NCBI GenBank assembly: GCA_013152715.1
Contig: JAADFU010000027.1
Coordinates: 1-33,927, forward strand
DNA length: 33,927 bases
DNA from: Calditrichota bacterium
GTDB lineage: Bacteria > Zhuqueibacterota > Zhuqueibacteria > Thermofontimicrobiales > Thermofontimicrobiaceae
Direction of reading: 5' to 3'
Part shown: positions 15,967-24,528 of the stretch, piece by piece
How the letters are laid out: each line of letters begins with the position of its first letter
Position numbering within the stretch: position 1 is the first letter of the stretch
The notes under the pieces: generated by a model
Told to the model about the DNA's origin: nothing
Seen by the model: only the letters and a program-made list of their open reading frames with translations
The model's database searches: none
Program-made: the position numbers and the translations under genes

Positions 15967-17100
15967 ATGAACAACAGCAAAACGCTTATCCGCTCCTCCA
16001 TTGTCTCATTGCTCATCGTGGCGCTGGGTCTGTTTTTGTTGTGTGTGAGCCGAGCTCCGCGCATTGAAACCAATGACTCAGTTGTGGGAAAAAGTGATGC
16101 CGGGAATGGATCTGCTGCTGACGAGCAAACGCTTATGGCTCTTTTGAATGAAGCTGACGGAGAAATTTCGCAATCAACATCAGCGACCGAGCTTTCCGCC
16201 GCCAGCGGACAACCAAATTCGGACCAAACCAATAGCGACAACGAACTCGGTTCCTTGCTGTCCGAAGCAAACGACGCCTTCGCCAATGATCCGTCGTCTC
16301 AAAGCAACGATGGGACGGATGAACTCATGAAATTGCTGCAAGACGACAACGCGGGACAAAACCAGCCCCTGCAAACAGCAGCAACGACGGACAATAGCCA
16401 GGATGTTGCCGCTAATCAACCGCAGGATGACTTAAATCAACTTCTTGGCGCATCCGACGGGCAAAATCAGCAAAACGACACGTCTTTGGCCGCCATCAAC
16501 GACGAGATTCATCATCTGGAAAATGTGCTCAATGAAAAGACGTCCCTGAAACAGCAATTGCAGCAGCAAATTCAACAATACGATCAAAAGATTGCAAAAT
16601 TGGAGGCGCGTTTAACTTCCCCGGCGTCCGAGAACAATTATTACGCCGGCGAACAATCAACTACAGACCAGGGCTACAGCGAAACCAGCGCCAGTTCGTC
16701 AAACATTACGCTCAATTCCAATCGGCCTATTGATGATTATGAAATTTCCTACAAAGACGCGCTGCAATTATTTAACGAGCATCGCTATCAAAACGCGATC
16801 GATCAATTTTACGCGTTATTGCAGATTAATCCCAACCACAAACTAGCGGATAATTGTCAATATTGGATTGGCGAATGCTACTATGCCCAGGGAAAATACT
16901 ATCAGGCGATCGCCGAATTCAACAAAGTCGCAGCTTTCGACGCCGCCGACAAAAAAGACGACGCGCAACTGATGTTGGGATTATGCTTTTTGAAAGTCGG
17001 CGATACAGACGTCGCCCAAACGGAATTGAATTGGCTCATCGGCGCTTTTGCCAACAGTGAATATGTGAACAAAGCCTATCGCTATCTCAAACAATTATAA
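15967..17100 (+). CDS. Membrane-anchored protein with LxxLL repeats, coiled coil and C-terminal TPRs (YbgF-like)
   Basis: A 377-residue protein with an N-terminal signal anchor (about 8-27; the C26 context FLLC is a poor lipobox). Residues 30-175 are low-complexity (Asn/Gln/Ser/Asp) with four short acidic repeats, LMALLNEAD, LGSLLSEAN, LMKLLQDDN and LNQLLGASD, starting at 56, 94, 120 and 156. Residues 178-215 form a Gln-rich coiled coil (IHHLENVLNEKTSLKQQLQQ). Residues 255-377 hold TPR units (YKDALQLFNEHRYQNAIDQF, YWIGECYYAQGKYYQAIAEF, LMLGLCFLKVGDTDVAQ), as in CpoB/YbgF, which couple the Tol-Pal system to cell-wall synthesis. tol-pal genes are not adjacent, so that role is tentative. GAGGAGGAATCATC precedes the ATG; a strong terminator follows. 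Confidence 0.78.
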   Translation: MNNSKTLIRSSIVSLLIVALGLFLLCVSRAPRIETNDSVVGKSDAGNGSAADEQTLMALLNEADGEISQSTSATELSAASGQPNSDQTNSDNELGSLLSEANDAFANDPSSQSNDGTDELMKLLQDDNAGQNQPLQTAATTDNSQDVAANQPQDDLNQLLGASDGQNQQNDTSLAAINDEIHHLENVLNEKTSLKQQLQQQIQQYDQKIAKLEARLTSPASENNYYAGEQSTTDQGYSETSASSSNITLNSNRPIDDYEISYKDALQLFNEHRYQNAIDQFYALLQINPNHKLADNCQYWIGECYYAQGKYYQAIAEFNKVAAFDAADKKDDAQLMLGLCFLKVGDTDVAQTELNWLIGAFANSEYVNKAYRYLKQL

Positions 17101-17111
17101 CTTTTCTCATC

Positions 17112-17147
17112 AGGGGAGTTTTGAGTTAACAAACTCCCCTTTTTTTT
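17112..17147 (+). terminator. Rho-independent terminator after the TPR gene
   Basis: A perfect 10-base stem AGGGGAGTTT / AAACTCCCCT (17112-17121 with 17131-17140), 9-base loop, followed by a run of eight T. It begins 12 bases after the stop codon. Confidence 0.92.
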
Positions 17148-17337
17148 CTTCAAATTCATCTTCGCACTTGCTTCTTGAGTTTTAGTTTATTATATTAAAA
17201 ACATCCGATGAAATATGAAATCTCATGAAACAAACTTCCAGCACGATTGTTAGCGGTTGTTATTTTTAATTTTTATTGTCTTGTCTTTATTTAAGTTACA
17301 GCCACTCCACCAATCTTCAAACAGGGGACTTTATGCT

Positions 17338-20300
17338 ATGGCAGAATTTATCCATTTGCACAATCACACCAGTTACAGTTTATTAGACGGGGCCTGCCGC
17401 ATCAGCGATATCATTGAGACGTGCAAAGCGTTCAACATGGACGCTTTTGCCATTACCGATCACGGCAACATGTTCGGTGCGATTAATTTTTACATGGAAT
17501 TAAAAAAAGCCGATTTGAAACCCATCATCGGCGCGGAAGTTTACATTGCGCCAGGAAGTCGACTTGACAAAACAAAATCGGACAAGCAAAAAGATACCTC
17601 CTATCATCTGGTATTACTCGCTAAAAATTTTGAAGGATATCAAAATCTGATGGAATTGGTTTCCATTGGATTTCTCGAAGGATTTTACTACAAACCCCGA
17701 ATAGACAAAGACACGCTTCGCAAACATTCTTCGGGCTTAATCGCCATGTCGGCGTGCATGTCCGGTGAAATTGCCCGCAAAATCAGAAACAACGACATGC
17801 AAGCCGCCGAACGCGCCGCGTTGGAATATCGGGAAATATTTGGCGATGATTTTTATTTAGAACTTCAACGGCACGGGATTGAAGAAGAAGAGGCGGTCGT
17901 TCAGGGAATGGCAGAACTTAGCAAAAAACTCGGAATCCCAATGGTGGCGACTAATGACATTCATTACTTGAAGCAGGAACATAGCCGCGCCCATGAAATC
18001 TTGCTCTGCATTCAAACCGGCAAAACACTCAAAGACGCCAATCGAATGCGATTTAACACCGACCAGGTCTATTTCAAATCGCAGGACGAAATGATTAAGT
18101 TGTTTTCCGATTTTCCTGAAGCTATTGAAAATACGACAAAAATCGCCGACAAATGCAATCTCGAACTTGATCTTGACCAAATTCATCTTCCCAGATTTGA
18201 TCTTCCCGAGGGTTTTCAGCATCTTTCCCTGGATGAATATTTGCACCAAATCGCCGAACAAGGGCTGAAAAAACGATATACGGAAATCACGCCGGAATTG
18301 AAGCAACGGCTGGAAAAAGAGCTTGACATCATTAAAGAAATGGGCTATGCCGGCTATTTTCTGATTGTGAAAGATTTTATCGACCACGCTCGCAAAGAAG
18401 GAATCCCGGTGGGCCCCGGCCGCGGATCTGCGGCAGGAAGCCTGGTATCCTACTGCCTGGGCGTCACCAATATCGAGCCCATGCAATACGACCTGCTTTT
18501 TGAACGTTTTCTCAACCCGGATCGCGTGAGCATGCCGGACATCGACATTGACTTTTGTTTTGAACGACGCGAAGAAATCATCCGCTACGTTAAAAACAAA
18601 TACGGCGAAGACAACGTCACCCAGATCATCACTTTCGGTACCATGGCCGCACGCGGCGTCATTCGCGACGTCGCCAGAGTATTGGAGATCAATTTAGCGG
18701 AAGCGGACAAAATTGCCAAACTGGTTCCGCAGGAGCTAAAAATGACGCTCACGAAAGCGCTGGCCCAGGTGCCGGAATTGCGCGAAATTGCCAACAAAGG
18801 CGGCATTTACAAAGAGCTCATTGATAATTCGCTGGTTTTGGAAGGATTGCATCGCCATGCGTCCATTCATGCCGCAGGCGTCGTTATTACGCCGGGAAAA
18901 TTGACCCGGTACACCCCCCTCTACAAATCGCCACAAAAAAAAGATATCACTACCCAATACGACGGCAAGACGTTGGAAAAAATCGGCATTTTGAAAATGG
19001 ACTTTCTCGGGCTGCGCACGCTAACCGTCATTGACGATACGTTGAAACAACTGAAAGCGCGCGGGAAAGTCATCGATCCCGATCAAATTCCTTTGGATGA
19101 TCCCAAAACGCTGGAAATTTTCAGCAAAGGCGAAACTGTTGGCGTGTTCCAATTTGAAAGTTCCGGTATGCGCAACTCGCTCATTCAGTTGCAGCCGCAA
19201 AATATCGGCGATTTAATCGCCATGAACGCTCTTTATCGTCCGGGGCCGATGCGAAATATTCCTGATTTTATCGATCGCCGCCACGGCAGAACGCCGATAA
19301 CTTACGCTCATCCGAAACTGGAGCCAATTTTAAAAGAAACTTACGGCATTATTGTCTATCAGGAACAGGTCATGCGCGTCGCCAGCGAGTTGGCAGGCTT
19401 CAGCATGTCAAAAGCGGACGAGTTGCGGCGGGCGATGAGCAAAAAGATCAAATCAGTCATGGAGAAGCTCAAAGTTGAATTTATCGAGGGCGCCAGGGAA
19501 AACCGCCTTTCCGAAGCCGATGCCATTGAAATTTATGATTTGATTGAAAAGTTTGCAGAATACGGATTCAACAAATCCCACGCCGCCGGCTACTCCGTCG
19601 TCGCTTTCCAGACTGCCTATTTGAAAGCGCATTATCCGGCCGAATTCATGGCGGCTAATTTAACCAGCGAAATGACCGACTCAGACCGCATCGTGATCCT
19701 CATTGAAGAATGCAAGCGCATGGGACTGGAAATTTTACCGCCGGACGTCAATTTCAGCGATTTGAAATTCAAAGTCGAAAATGGGAAAATTCGTTTCGGC
19801 CTGCTCGCCATCAAAAATGTCGGCAAAAATGCTATTTTATCCATCATTCAAGCCAGAGAAAAAGAAGGTTCCTTTAAAACGCTTTTTGACTTGTGCCAAC
19901 ACGTGGACCTGCGGTTAGTGAATAAAAAAGTTCTGGAAAGTTTGATCCAGGCTGGCGCCATGGATTCACTCGAAGGACACCGCGCACAGCAATTTGAAGC
20001 CATCGATACGGCAGTTCACTTCGGCCAACGAATGGCGTCCCAGCGCGCCAATGGGCAGACGAGTATTTTTAGCACTGCGCCCGAGACGCAACATTTGGAC
20101 ACTCCCCCGCTTCCGGAAACTGAAAAATGGACGGAACGGGACAAATTAAATTATGAAAAAGACGTCCTGGGATTTTATTTTTCCGGCCATCCGCTGTCGC
20201 AATACGCATTTGTGCTCAAACTTTTTTCCTGTGACTCTCTGAAATCACTTCTGACTAAAAAGAATAACGATCCGGTGCGCGTAGGCGCCATGGTCACCCA

Positions 20301-20772
20301 CATCAAAACGCATATCGACAAGAAAAAACGCATTATGGCATTTATCACCGTCGAAGATTTGACACAAGCCGGCGAAGTTGTCGTGTTTGCCGACGCCTAT
20401 CAGAAGTACAAAGAACACCTTCAGGAAGACAAACTGATTTTTATCACCGGGAAAGCATCCTCTCAAGAAGGCCAAAAGTCGCCGAAACTCATTTGCGATC
20501 AAGTGATACCATTCGATCAGGTCTGGAATCAGTTGGGCGAAAAACTGCACATTCGAATCGACGCGGGAAACATGTCCCGGGAAAAAATTTTCAACATCAA
20601 AAATTTACTGACGCAATCCAAAGGACAAGTTCCGGTGTACATCAATGTCCGTACGCCGAAAAACGGTTCCTATGTTTTACGTTCGCGAAAAATTTTTACT
20701 CACTTGACACCCGATCTTGCCAATAAATTGGCGGAACAAGTCGGGAAAGATAACGTTTGGGTCGAGGGATGA
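17338..20772 (+). CDS. dnaE: DNA polymerase III alpha subunit
   Basis: Replicative polymerase, 1144 residues from ATG 17338. That ATG follows AGGGGA with good spacing and gives the family start MAEFIHLHNHTSYSLLDG; the frame is open upstream to 17257, but those extra residues look non-coding. The PHP domain (1-275) keeps its metal motif residues (H6, H8, D41, H42), as in DnaE proteins with an intact PHP site. Polymerase motifs include GRGSAAGSLVSYCLG and the catalytic aspartates D401 and D403 (PDIDIDF) and D555 (KMDFLGLRTL), at the same residue numbers as in E. coli. A helix-hairpin-helix region (about 790-900) and an OB domain (about 970-1060, VRVGAMVTHIKTHIDKKKRIMAFITVED) follow. No intein or break is seen. 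Confidence 0.97.
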   Translation: MAEFIHLHNHTSYSLLDGACRISDIIETCKAFNMDAFAITDHGNMFGAINFYMELKKADLKPIIGAEVYIAPGSRLDKTKSDKQKDTSYHLVLLAKNFEGYQNLMELVSIGFLEGFYYKPRIDKDTLRKHSSGLIAMSACMSGEIARKIRNNDMQAAERAALEYREIFGDDFYLELQRHGIEEEEAVVQGMAELSKKLGIPMVATNDIHYLKQEHSRAHEILLCIQTGKTLKDANRMRFNTDQVYFKSQDEMIKLFSDFPEAIENTTKIADKCNLELDLDQIHLPRFDLPEGFQHLSLDEYLHQIAEQGLKKRYTEITPELKQRLEKELDIIKEMGYAGYFLIVKDFIDHARKEGIPVGPGRGSAAGSLVSYCLGVTNIEPMQYDLLFERFLNPDRVSMPDIDIDFCFERREEIIRYVKNKYGEDNVTQIITFGTMAARGVIRDVARVLEINLAEADKIAKLVPQELKMTLTKALAQVPELREIANKGGIYKELIDNSLVLEGLHRHASIHAAGVVITPGKLTRYTPLYKSPQKKDITTQYDGKTLEKIGILKMDFLGLRTLTVIDDTLKQLKARGKVIDPDQIPLDDPKTLEIFSKGETVGVFQFESSGMRNSLIQLQPQNIGDLIAMNALYRPGPMRNIPDFIDRRHGRTPITYAHPKLEPILKETYGIIVYQEQVMRVASELAGFSMSKADELRRAMSKKIKSVMEKLKVEFIEGARENRLSEADAIEIYDLIEKFAEYGFNKSHAAGYSVVAFQTAYLKAHYPAEFMAANLTSEMTDSDRIVILIEECKRMGLEILPPDVNFSDLKFKVENGKIRFGLLAIKNVGKNAILSIIQAREKEGSFKTLFDLCQHVDLRLVNKKVLESLIQAGAMDSLEGHRAQQFEAIDTAVHFGQRMASQRANGQTSIFSTAPETQHLDTPPLPETEKWTERDKLNYEKDVLGFYFSGHPLSQYAFVLKLFSCDSLKSLLTKKNNDPVRVGAMVTHIKTHIDKKKRIMAFITVEDLTQAGEVVVFADAYQKYKEHLQEDKLIFITGKASSQEGQKSPKLICDQVIPFDQVWNQLGEKLHIRIDAGNMSREKIFNIKNLLTQSKGQVPVYINVRTPKNGSYVLRSRKIFTHLTPDLANKLAEQVGKDNVWVEG

Positions 20773-20790
20773 TTTTATCGTCTGGAAAGA

Positions 20791-20806
20791 CTGTAAGCGC
20801 TTGCCG
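20791..20806. promoter_or_regulatory. Weak LacI-like half-operator
   Basis: TGTAAGCGCTTGCC shares the left half and the AGCGCT centre with the dyad at 15885-15900, but its right half is degenerate. It is 107 bases upstream of the YIP1-like gene. The remaining 20773-20912 sequence shows nothing else. Confidence 0.2.
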
Positions 20807-20912
20807 GAAAAAATTCTTGGCAAAGAAATGTAAATCATTTTTTGTATTCTGAAATTTTCAAGCCGCGTTCATGTGTCAAATGTAAATTCGCTTCAATTCT
20901 ACGGAGGGCAAA

Positions 20913-21467
20913 ATGAATCGTTTATTGAATCGGATGAAATCCACACTCTTGCCGCCAATGACCGGGTGGGATGAACTGAGAGAAGACGCCATTTCCGAAA
21001 AGGAATTGATTAAAAATTATTTGTTGTTCACTGCCGCAATTCCTGCGATTGCCGGATTTCTGGGATTAATTTTTTCCGGTGAAAATTTATTCCGTTCTTT
21101 GCTCTGGGCTGTTTTATTCTACGGTTTTGCCATCGCCGGCATCTACCTTCTCGCGAAAATTATGACCCACCTGGCAAGCAGCTTCAATGCTGAAGAAAAT
21201 ACGCAAACATATTTGAAATTGGCTATTTTTGCCTCAGCGCCGATTTTCGCGTCGTGCATTTTTTTCATTATTCCTCCGCTTTACTGGCTTTCGATTGTCG
21301 GCGTTTACGGCTTTTGGCAATTCTGGGTTGGCTACGAAAAAATCGTTTTGTGCCCGGAAGAAGAGAAATTCAACTTTTTCTTCATCAGCCTGGTAGCGTT
21401 CATTCTGATCACCATTCTCATATTTCTCATTCCGGCGCTCATAATGAATACAGCAGTTTATCTTTGA
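20913..21467 (+). CDS. YIP1-family integral membrane protein
   Basis: A 184-residue membrane protein with about five hydrophobic segments (roughly 36-56, 61-84, 99-120, 122-140, 156-181). It resembles bacterial YIP1-domain (PF04893-like) proteins: an N-terminal cytoplasmic stretch with PMTGWDELRE, then LAKIMTHLASSFNAEENTQTYLKLAIFASAP, then a GVYGFWQFWVGYEKI segment. Function in bacteria is poorly defined. GGAGGGCAAA precedes the ATG. It is followed 80 bases later by a DUF5362 gene on the same strand, and the two may be co-transcribed. Confidence 0.75.
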   Translation: MNRLLNRMKSTLLPPMTGWDELREDAISEKELIKNYLLFTAAIPAIAGFLGLIFSGENLFRSLLWAVLFYGFAIAGIYLLAKIMTHLASSFNAEENTQTYLKLAIFASAPIFASCIFFIIPPLYWLSIVGVYGFWQFWVGYEKIVLCPEEEKFNFFFISLVAFILITILIFLIPALIMNTAVYL

Positions 21468-21547
21468 TTTTTCTGTATTCAGAAATTCAGCGCATAGATC
21501 TCACAAAAATTAAGACGAGGTCTCTCACAAAAACCAAGGAGGCTTGA

Positions 21548-21907
21548 ATGGAAGAAAAAGAAGTGGTGCAGCAAATGAGTTCTCCGCTCTACGACGCCAA
21601 AGGCTGGCTGAAATTGATCGGCATTGTTTCGATTATTTACGGCGTGCTGATGATTTTCACAATTGTGGGCATTGTCGTCTGCTGGCTGCCGATTTGGATG
21701 GGCGTTCTTCTCTACGGTGCGGCTTCCAAAATCGACGCTGCGCGTTCAACCGGAGACTCGACGGCGTTTCTGGAAACGATGTCCAAACTAAAAACGTATT
21801 TTATCATCAACGGAGTATTGATTCTCATCGTAATTGTTGGCATTGTCTTCGCATTTGTCGCTACCGGCGGGGCGATTCTCAGCGGGATCAGTTCCTTGAA
21901 TTATTAA
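21548..21907 (+). CDS. DUF5362-like membrane protein
   Basis: A 119-residue membrane protein: a short N-terminal tail, a double hydrophobic segment (about 20-58, KLIGIVSIIYGVLMIFTIVGIVVCWLPIWMGVLLY), a polar loop that includes ASKIDAARSTGDSTAFLETMSKLKTYF, and a second hydrophobic hairpin (84-112). The pattern, in particular LPIWMGVLLYGAA and the charged loop, matches the DUF5362 family common in the FCB group; function unknown. AAGGAGG with ideal spacing decides the ATG at 21548. A longer open frame that starts 4 bases earlier in another phase is judged spurious. A bidirectional hairpin terminator follows. Confidence 0.78.
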   Translation: MEEKEVVQQMSSPLYDAKGWLKLIGIVSIIYGVLMIFTIVGIVVCWLPIWMGVLLYGAASKIDAARSTGDSTAFLETMSKLKTYFIINGVLILIVIVGIVFAFVATGGAILSGISSLNY

Positions 21908-21916
21908 TTTTCGCGC

Positions 21917-21953
21917 AAAAAAGCCGGTCCGACGATTCTGCCGGATCGGCTTT
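21917..21953. terminator. Bidirectional hairpin terminator between convergent genes
   Basis: A 12-base stem AAAGCCGGTCCG / CGGATCGGCTTT (21920-21931 with 21942-21953) with one G-T exception. On the minus strand it is followed by six U, giving a good terminator for the 22006-22371 gene. On the plus strand the T-run is short, so it is weaker for the DUF5362 gene. Confidence 0.7.
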
Positions 21954-22005
21954 GACTTCAGAGAAAAAATACAATGAAAACACCGGTGCGGAATTTTGTT
22001 TCTCT

Positions 22006-22371
22006 TTAGTGCATTGGCCCTCTTCCGCGATGCCGGCGGTTCATAATTTTTTTCAAACCGATTGCCGACTCCCTGCCATCGCAAATGCCGTCGCCATCCC
22101 TGTCTATGAAAATATCAGATTTTCCTTTTTTCATCCCATGCTTCCCGCGTTTCTCAAGACGGTCGTCCACGCCATTAGCGTTTTTATCGACAAATCCGGA
22201 CAACTTTTTTCCCTCTTTCTTGGCGGCATTTTTCGTCACATTTTTCTTGACGGCAGATTTATCTTTAGTGGTAATTTTCTGAGTTTTTTGCGTGCTATCC
22301 GGTTGCTGCGCAAACAACAAAACAGGAAACAAAAATGCAAAAAACAGATATGTCATAATTTTTCTTTTCAC
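22006..22371 (-). CDS. Small secreted Asp-rich (DxDGDG) protein
   Basis: A 121-residue exported protein. A signal peptide (1-21, cleavage near FAQ-QP) is followed by a Lys/Thr-rich linker and two calcium-loop-like segments, DKNANGVDDR (62-71) and DRDGDGICDG (90-99), of the EF-hand/dockerin/thrombospondin-3 type. The end is basic and His-containing (NRRHRGRGPMH). It is a paralogue of the protein at 26117-26578 by layout and motifs. GTG at 22371 is supported by GAGGTGA about 5 bases upstream; ATG 22356 is an alternative. Last of five consecutive minus-strand genes for exported proteins. Function unknown; metal or calcium binding is an inference from the loops. Confidence 0.75.
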   Translation of the reverse strand: MKRKIMTYLFFAFLFPVLLFAQQPDSTQKTQKITTKDKSAVKKNVTKNAAKKEGKKLSGFVDKNANGVDDRLEKRGKHGMKKGKSDIFIDRDGDGICDGRESAIGLKKIMNRRHRGRGPMH

Positions 22372-22442
22372 AAAATCACCTCAATTTGAGCCTAAATTTT
22401 TCATTTCAAAGCTCAATAATGTGCCGACGAATAATTTAAATT

Positions 22443-22916
22443 TCACAACCCAATTTCGAGTAAAGTGTCCAGACACGCGGCATAATTTTCACTCCCGTAA
22501 AATTGAATGTTTAGCTGCATTCCTACCTGACTTGCGCCGGGCAGGAAAAAATCCAATTCGCTCGCATGAGAACAAATGCACCGCGCGTGGTAGCCGGACG
22601 TGTCCTTCAAAAAAATGTGCAGCCAGCCATCGCCGATCACAGCGCTATCCTGAAAAGCGGAATAGCACGTACAATCGAACAGGAGGTGAAGTTTTAGCGT
22701 GTCATCACGGTAATTCCAATAATTCAGATAATGCCCCGAGCCTGCTGTCTCTGTAAATTCTTCGGAAAGCGTTCCCGCAAGTCCTTCGGGACAGCGGGAA
22801 TCAATAAACTTTGTTGCTGACCATTCATTTTTTCCCGGAGCAGTAACGTCATTATTTTTGTTACAGGAATAAAAGCTCACAAGCAACAAGAAAGCGAAAG
22901 TTAGTAAATATTTCAT
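22443..22916 (-). CDS. Cysteine-rich lipoprotein, unknown function
   Basis: A 157-residue putative lipoprotein: signal MKYLLTFAFLLLVSFYSC with lipidated C18. The mature part has six further cysteines (C42, C82, C84, C113, C115, C148), including two CxC pairs (FDCTCYSAF, ARCICSHAS), which could form disulfides or bind a metal. The rest looks beta-rich (LKLHLLFDC, GWLHIFLKD, MQLNIQFYG). I chose ATG 22916 because GGAG lies 9 bases upstream; a TTG at 22931 is in frame but contains that ribosome site. No family recognised. The gene sits within the cluster of exported proteins, 71 bases from its next neighbour. Confidence 0.68.
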   Translation of the reverse strand: MKYLLTFAFLLLVSFYSCNKNNDVTAPGKNEWSATKFIDSRCPEGLAGTLSEEFTETAGSGHYLNYWNYRDDTLKLHLLFDCTCYSAFQDSAVIGDGWLHIFLKDTSGYHARCICSHASELDFFLPGASQVGMQLNIQFYGSENYAACLDTLLEIGL

Positions 22917-23091
22917 TTTTGACGTCTCCAATTATGTTCCCGGATGAGGATGTCAAAAAACGTTACTCGTCAAAATAGCTTGAAATTATTCGCTCTTTTC
23001 CGGAAAACAACTGCCCACACTTTCTATTTAGCAAATTTTCCAGCCAAAATCAATATTTTTTTTAAATGTCCTGCTTCAATCTCCGTAATCA

Positions 23092-24324
23092 TTAAAAATA
23101 AAATTCGAGTCCAATTGCCGCATACTGATTGCGATAGTCGTACCAGTAACTGTTCGATCTATTTTCTAACCATTGATAATTTACAGCTATGGTCACGGCA
23201 AATGCTGAAAAATTCAGATCTTTGCTGATCGTAGAATAAGCCACTTTTGTGTCATCAACCCGTAGGACATTTTCATCGTAAGTTTCCGAATCCGAATAGA
23301 TGCCCTGTGCGGTGAAATTCTTTTTTGAAAAATACGCTGACAATTTCAATCTGATTGCCCAGGGAAAAATTTTCGTAATTTCCGCTCCGATGACGTCACT
23401 CTCGTAGCCCATGGGATCGTTGAAAATTTCCGATTCCTTGCTGTAACTATCGGCCACTCCTGTGATAAATCGACTGTTTCCGCCAACCAGACCTCTATTC
23501 ACATACTGCAAGGCAACGCCAAGCGTGGGCGCCACAGACTGTGCCACGCGAACCATTGAAACAATCTGACTGACGGATGCGTTAACAAAATCGCTGTAAG
23601 CATGAGGCGTCATGAAGCCTCTTCCATGATCGTTATCCATGTAGCCGCGTTTTGACCCATGATTTCCGTTAGCGTTTGAGTTTTCTCGTCCCCACCCGGC
23701 GATTGCCACGGGCATGTCCATCATTAACGGAGCATCAGACAGTCCGCGCGTTTGGGAATTCTGGTAATTTTTATATTCAAAGTCCGCTCTGGCAATCAAT
23801 ATAGTTTTTGTCTGAAAGCTGCGATTAAAACCGATTCCCGCTGAAAATTTCATATTATTCAATTCCTGAACCTGATTGAAAAAATTCATTTCAGCGCGAC
23901 CGCTCAGATTGATCGTAAAATTCTTCACAAAAAAACGATGCGTCACTTGCGCATTTGTATTCCAATAATCGTACAAATCATAACCTGTTTTATCGATCCG
24001 CTGCTCCGCGCTCAAGCTGAACATGGTCGTATCGCTTCCCGCCTGCAGCGTCAATGAATGCCAATAAAAATTACGATCCCTCATATTGGCAAAATCCGAA
24101 TAAAGCCCCTCATAACTCAAGTCCCAGTGTTTCCAACTTCGCTCCGCGCCCAACAGCGCCGAAGAAACCCAACTTTTTTCCTGTTGCGGCAAGTGAAACG
24201 GATTATTGTTGTATTCCTGATTCAACGACATCTGGAATCCCCACTGACCAAACAACTTTGCCGATGACAAAAGAAAAATCAATGCGAGCAAAATTGGAAA
24301 ATATTTCTTTTCCCTTTGATGCAT
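23092..24324 (-). CDS. Outer-membrane beta-barrel protein (about 14-16 strands)
   Basis: A 410-residue exported protein with a signal peptide (1-26, LIFLLSSAKLFG-Q). The mature chain consists of alternating amphipathic strands (WDLSYEGLYSDF, FTINLSGRAEMNFF, KTILIARADFEYKNY, IRLKLSAYFSKKNF, AVTIAVNYQWLEN) and ends in QYAAIGLEFYF, the terminal aromatic signature of outer-membrane barrels. A long loop (about 205-245) is rich in Asn, Gly, His and Met (GRENSNANGNHGSKRGYMDN, GRGFMTPHAY). GAGGTCTTGAA precedes the ATG. Function not recognised. Its place between a T9SS cargo and a lipoprotein gene suggests it works at the outer membrane with them. Confidence 0.75.
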   Translation of the reverse strand: MHQREKKYFPILLALIFLLSSAKLFGQWGFQMSLNQEYNNNPFHLPQQEKSWVSSALLGAERSWKHWDLSYEGLYSDFANMRDRNFYWHSLTLQAGSDTTMFSLSAEQRIDKTGYDLYDYWNTNAQVTHRFFVKNFTINLSGRAEMNFFNQVQELNNMKFSAGIGFNRSFQTKTILIARADFEYKNYQNSQTRGLSDAPLMMDMPVAIAGWGRENSNANGNHGSKRGYMDNDHGRGFMTPHAYSDFVNASVSQIVSMVRVAQSVAPTLGVALQYVNRGLVGGNSRFITGVADSYSKESEIFNDPMGYESDVIGAEITKIFPWAIRLKLSAYFSKKNFTAQGIYSDSETYDENVLRVDDTKVAYSTISKDLNFSAFAVTIAVNYQWLENRSNSYWYDYRNQYAAIGLEFYF

Positions 24325-24528
24325 TTCAAGACCTCATAATTCTACTAAAAAAACTCTTAAAGCAAGCTCCCTGTTTGATGCTTGAATTTGCGAGTCGATG
24401 CGACGCTTTCCTTCTCTGGCTGTGTTAGCGATTTAAAAAATGTTTTTTGCTCAGTTAAATGTTAGCGCGGGGAATAACTCATGCCTTCCCCACGCTTCTG
24501 ACCAACCGGGAATATCGACGATTTTTCC

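Noticed and set aside
17257-17337. 27-residue N-terminal extension of DnaE
   Set aside because: The ATG at 17338 has AGGGGA upstream and gives the conserved family N-terminus; the extension has no ribosome site and looks noncoding.
21544-22389. Open frame of 281 codons on the plus strand
   Set aside because: It overlaps the DUF5362 gene in another phase and runs antisense to the DxDGDG protein gene; its residues are Arg/Cys/His-rich nonsense-like. The ideal ribosome site fits the ATG at 21548.
22405-22425. Second sigma54-like element (CGGCACATTATTGAGC) upstream of the 22006-22371 gene
   Set aside because: The -24 to -12 spacing is one base short and the -12 lacks GC; sigma54 is strict on spacing.
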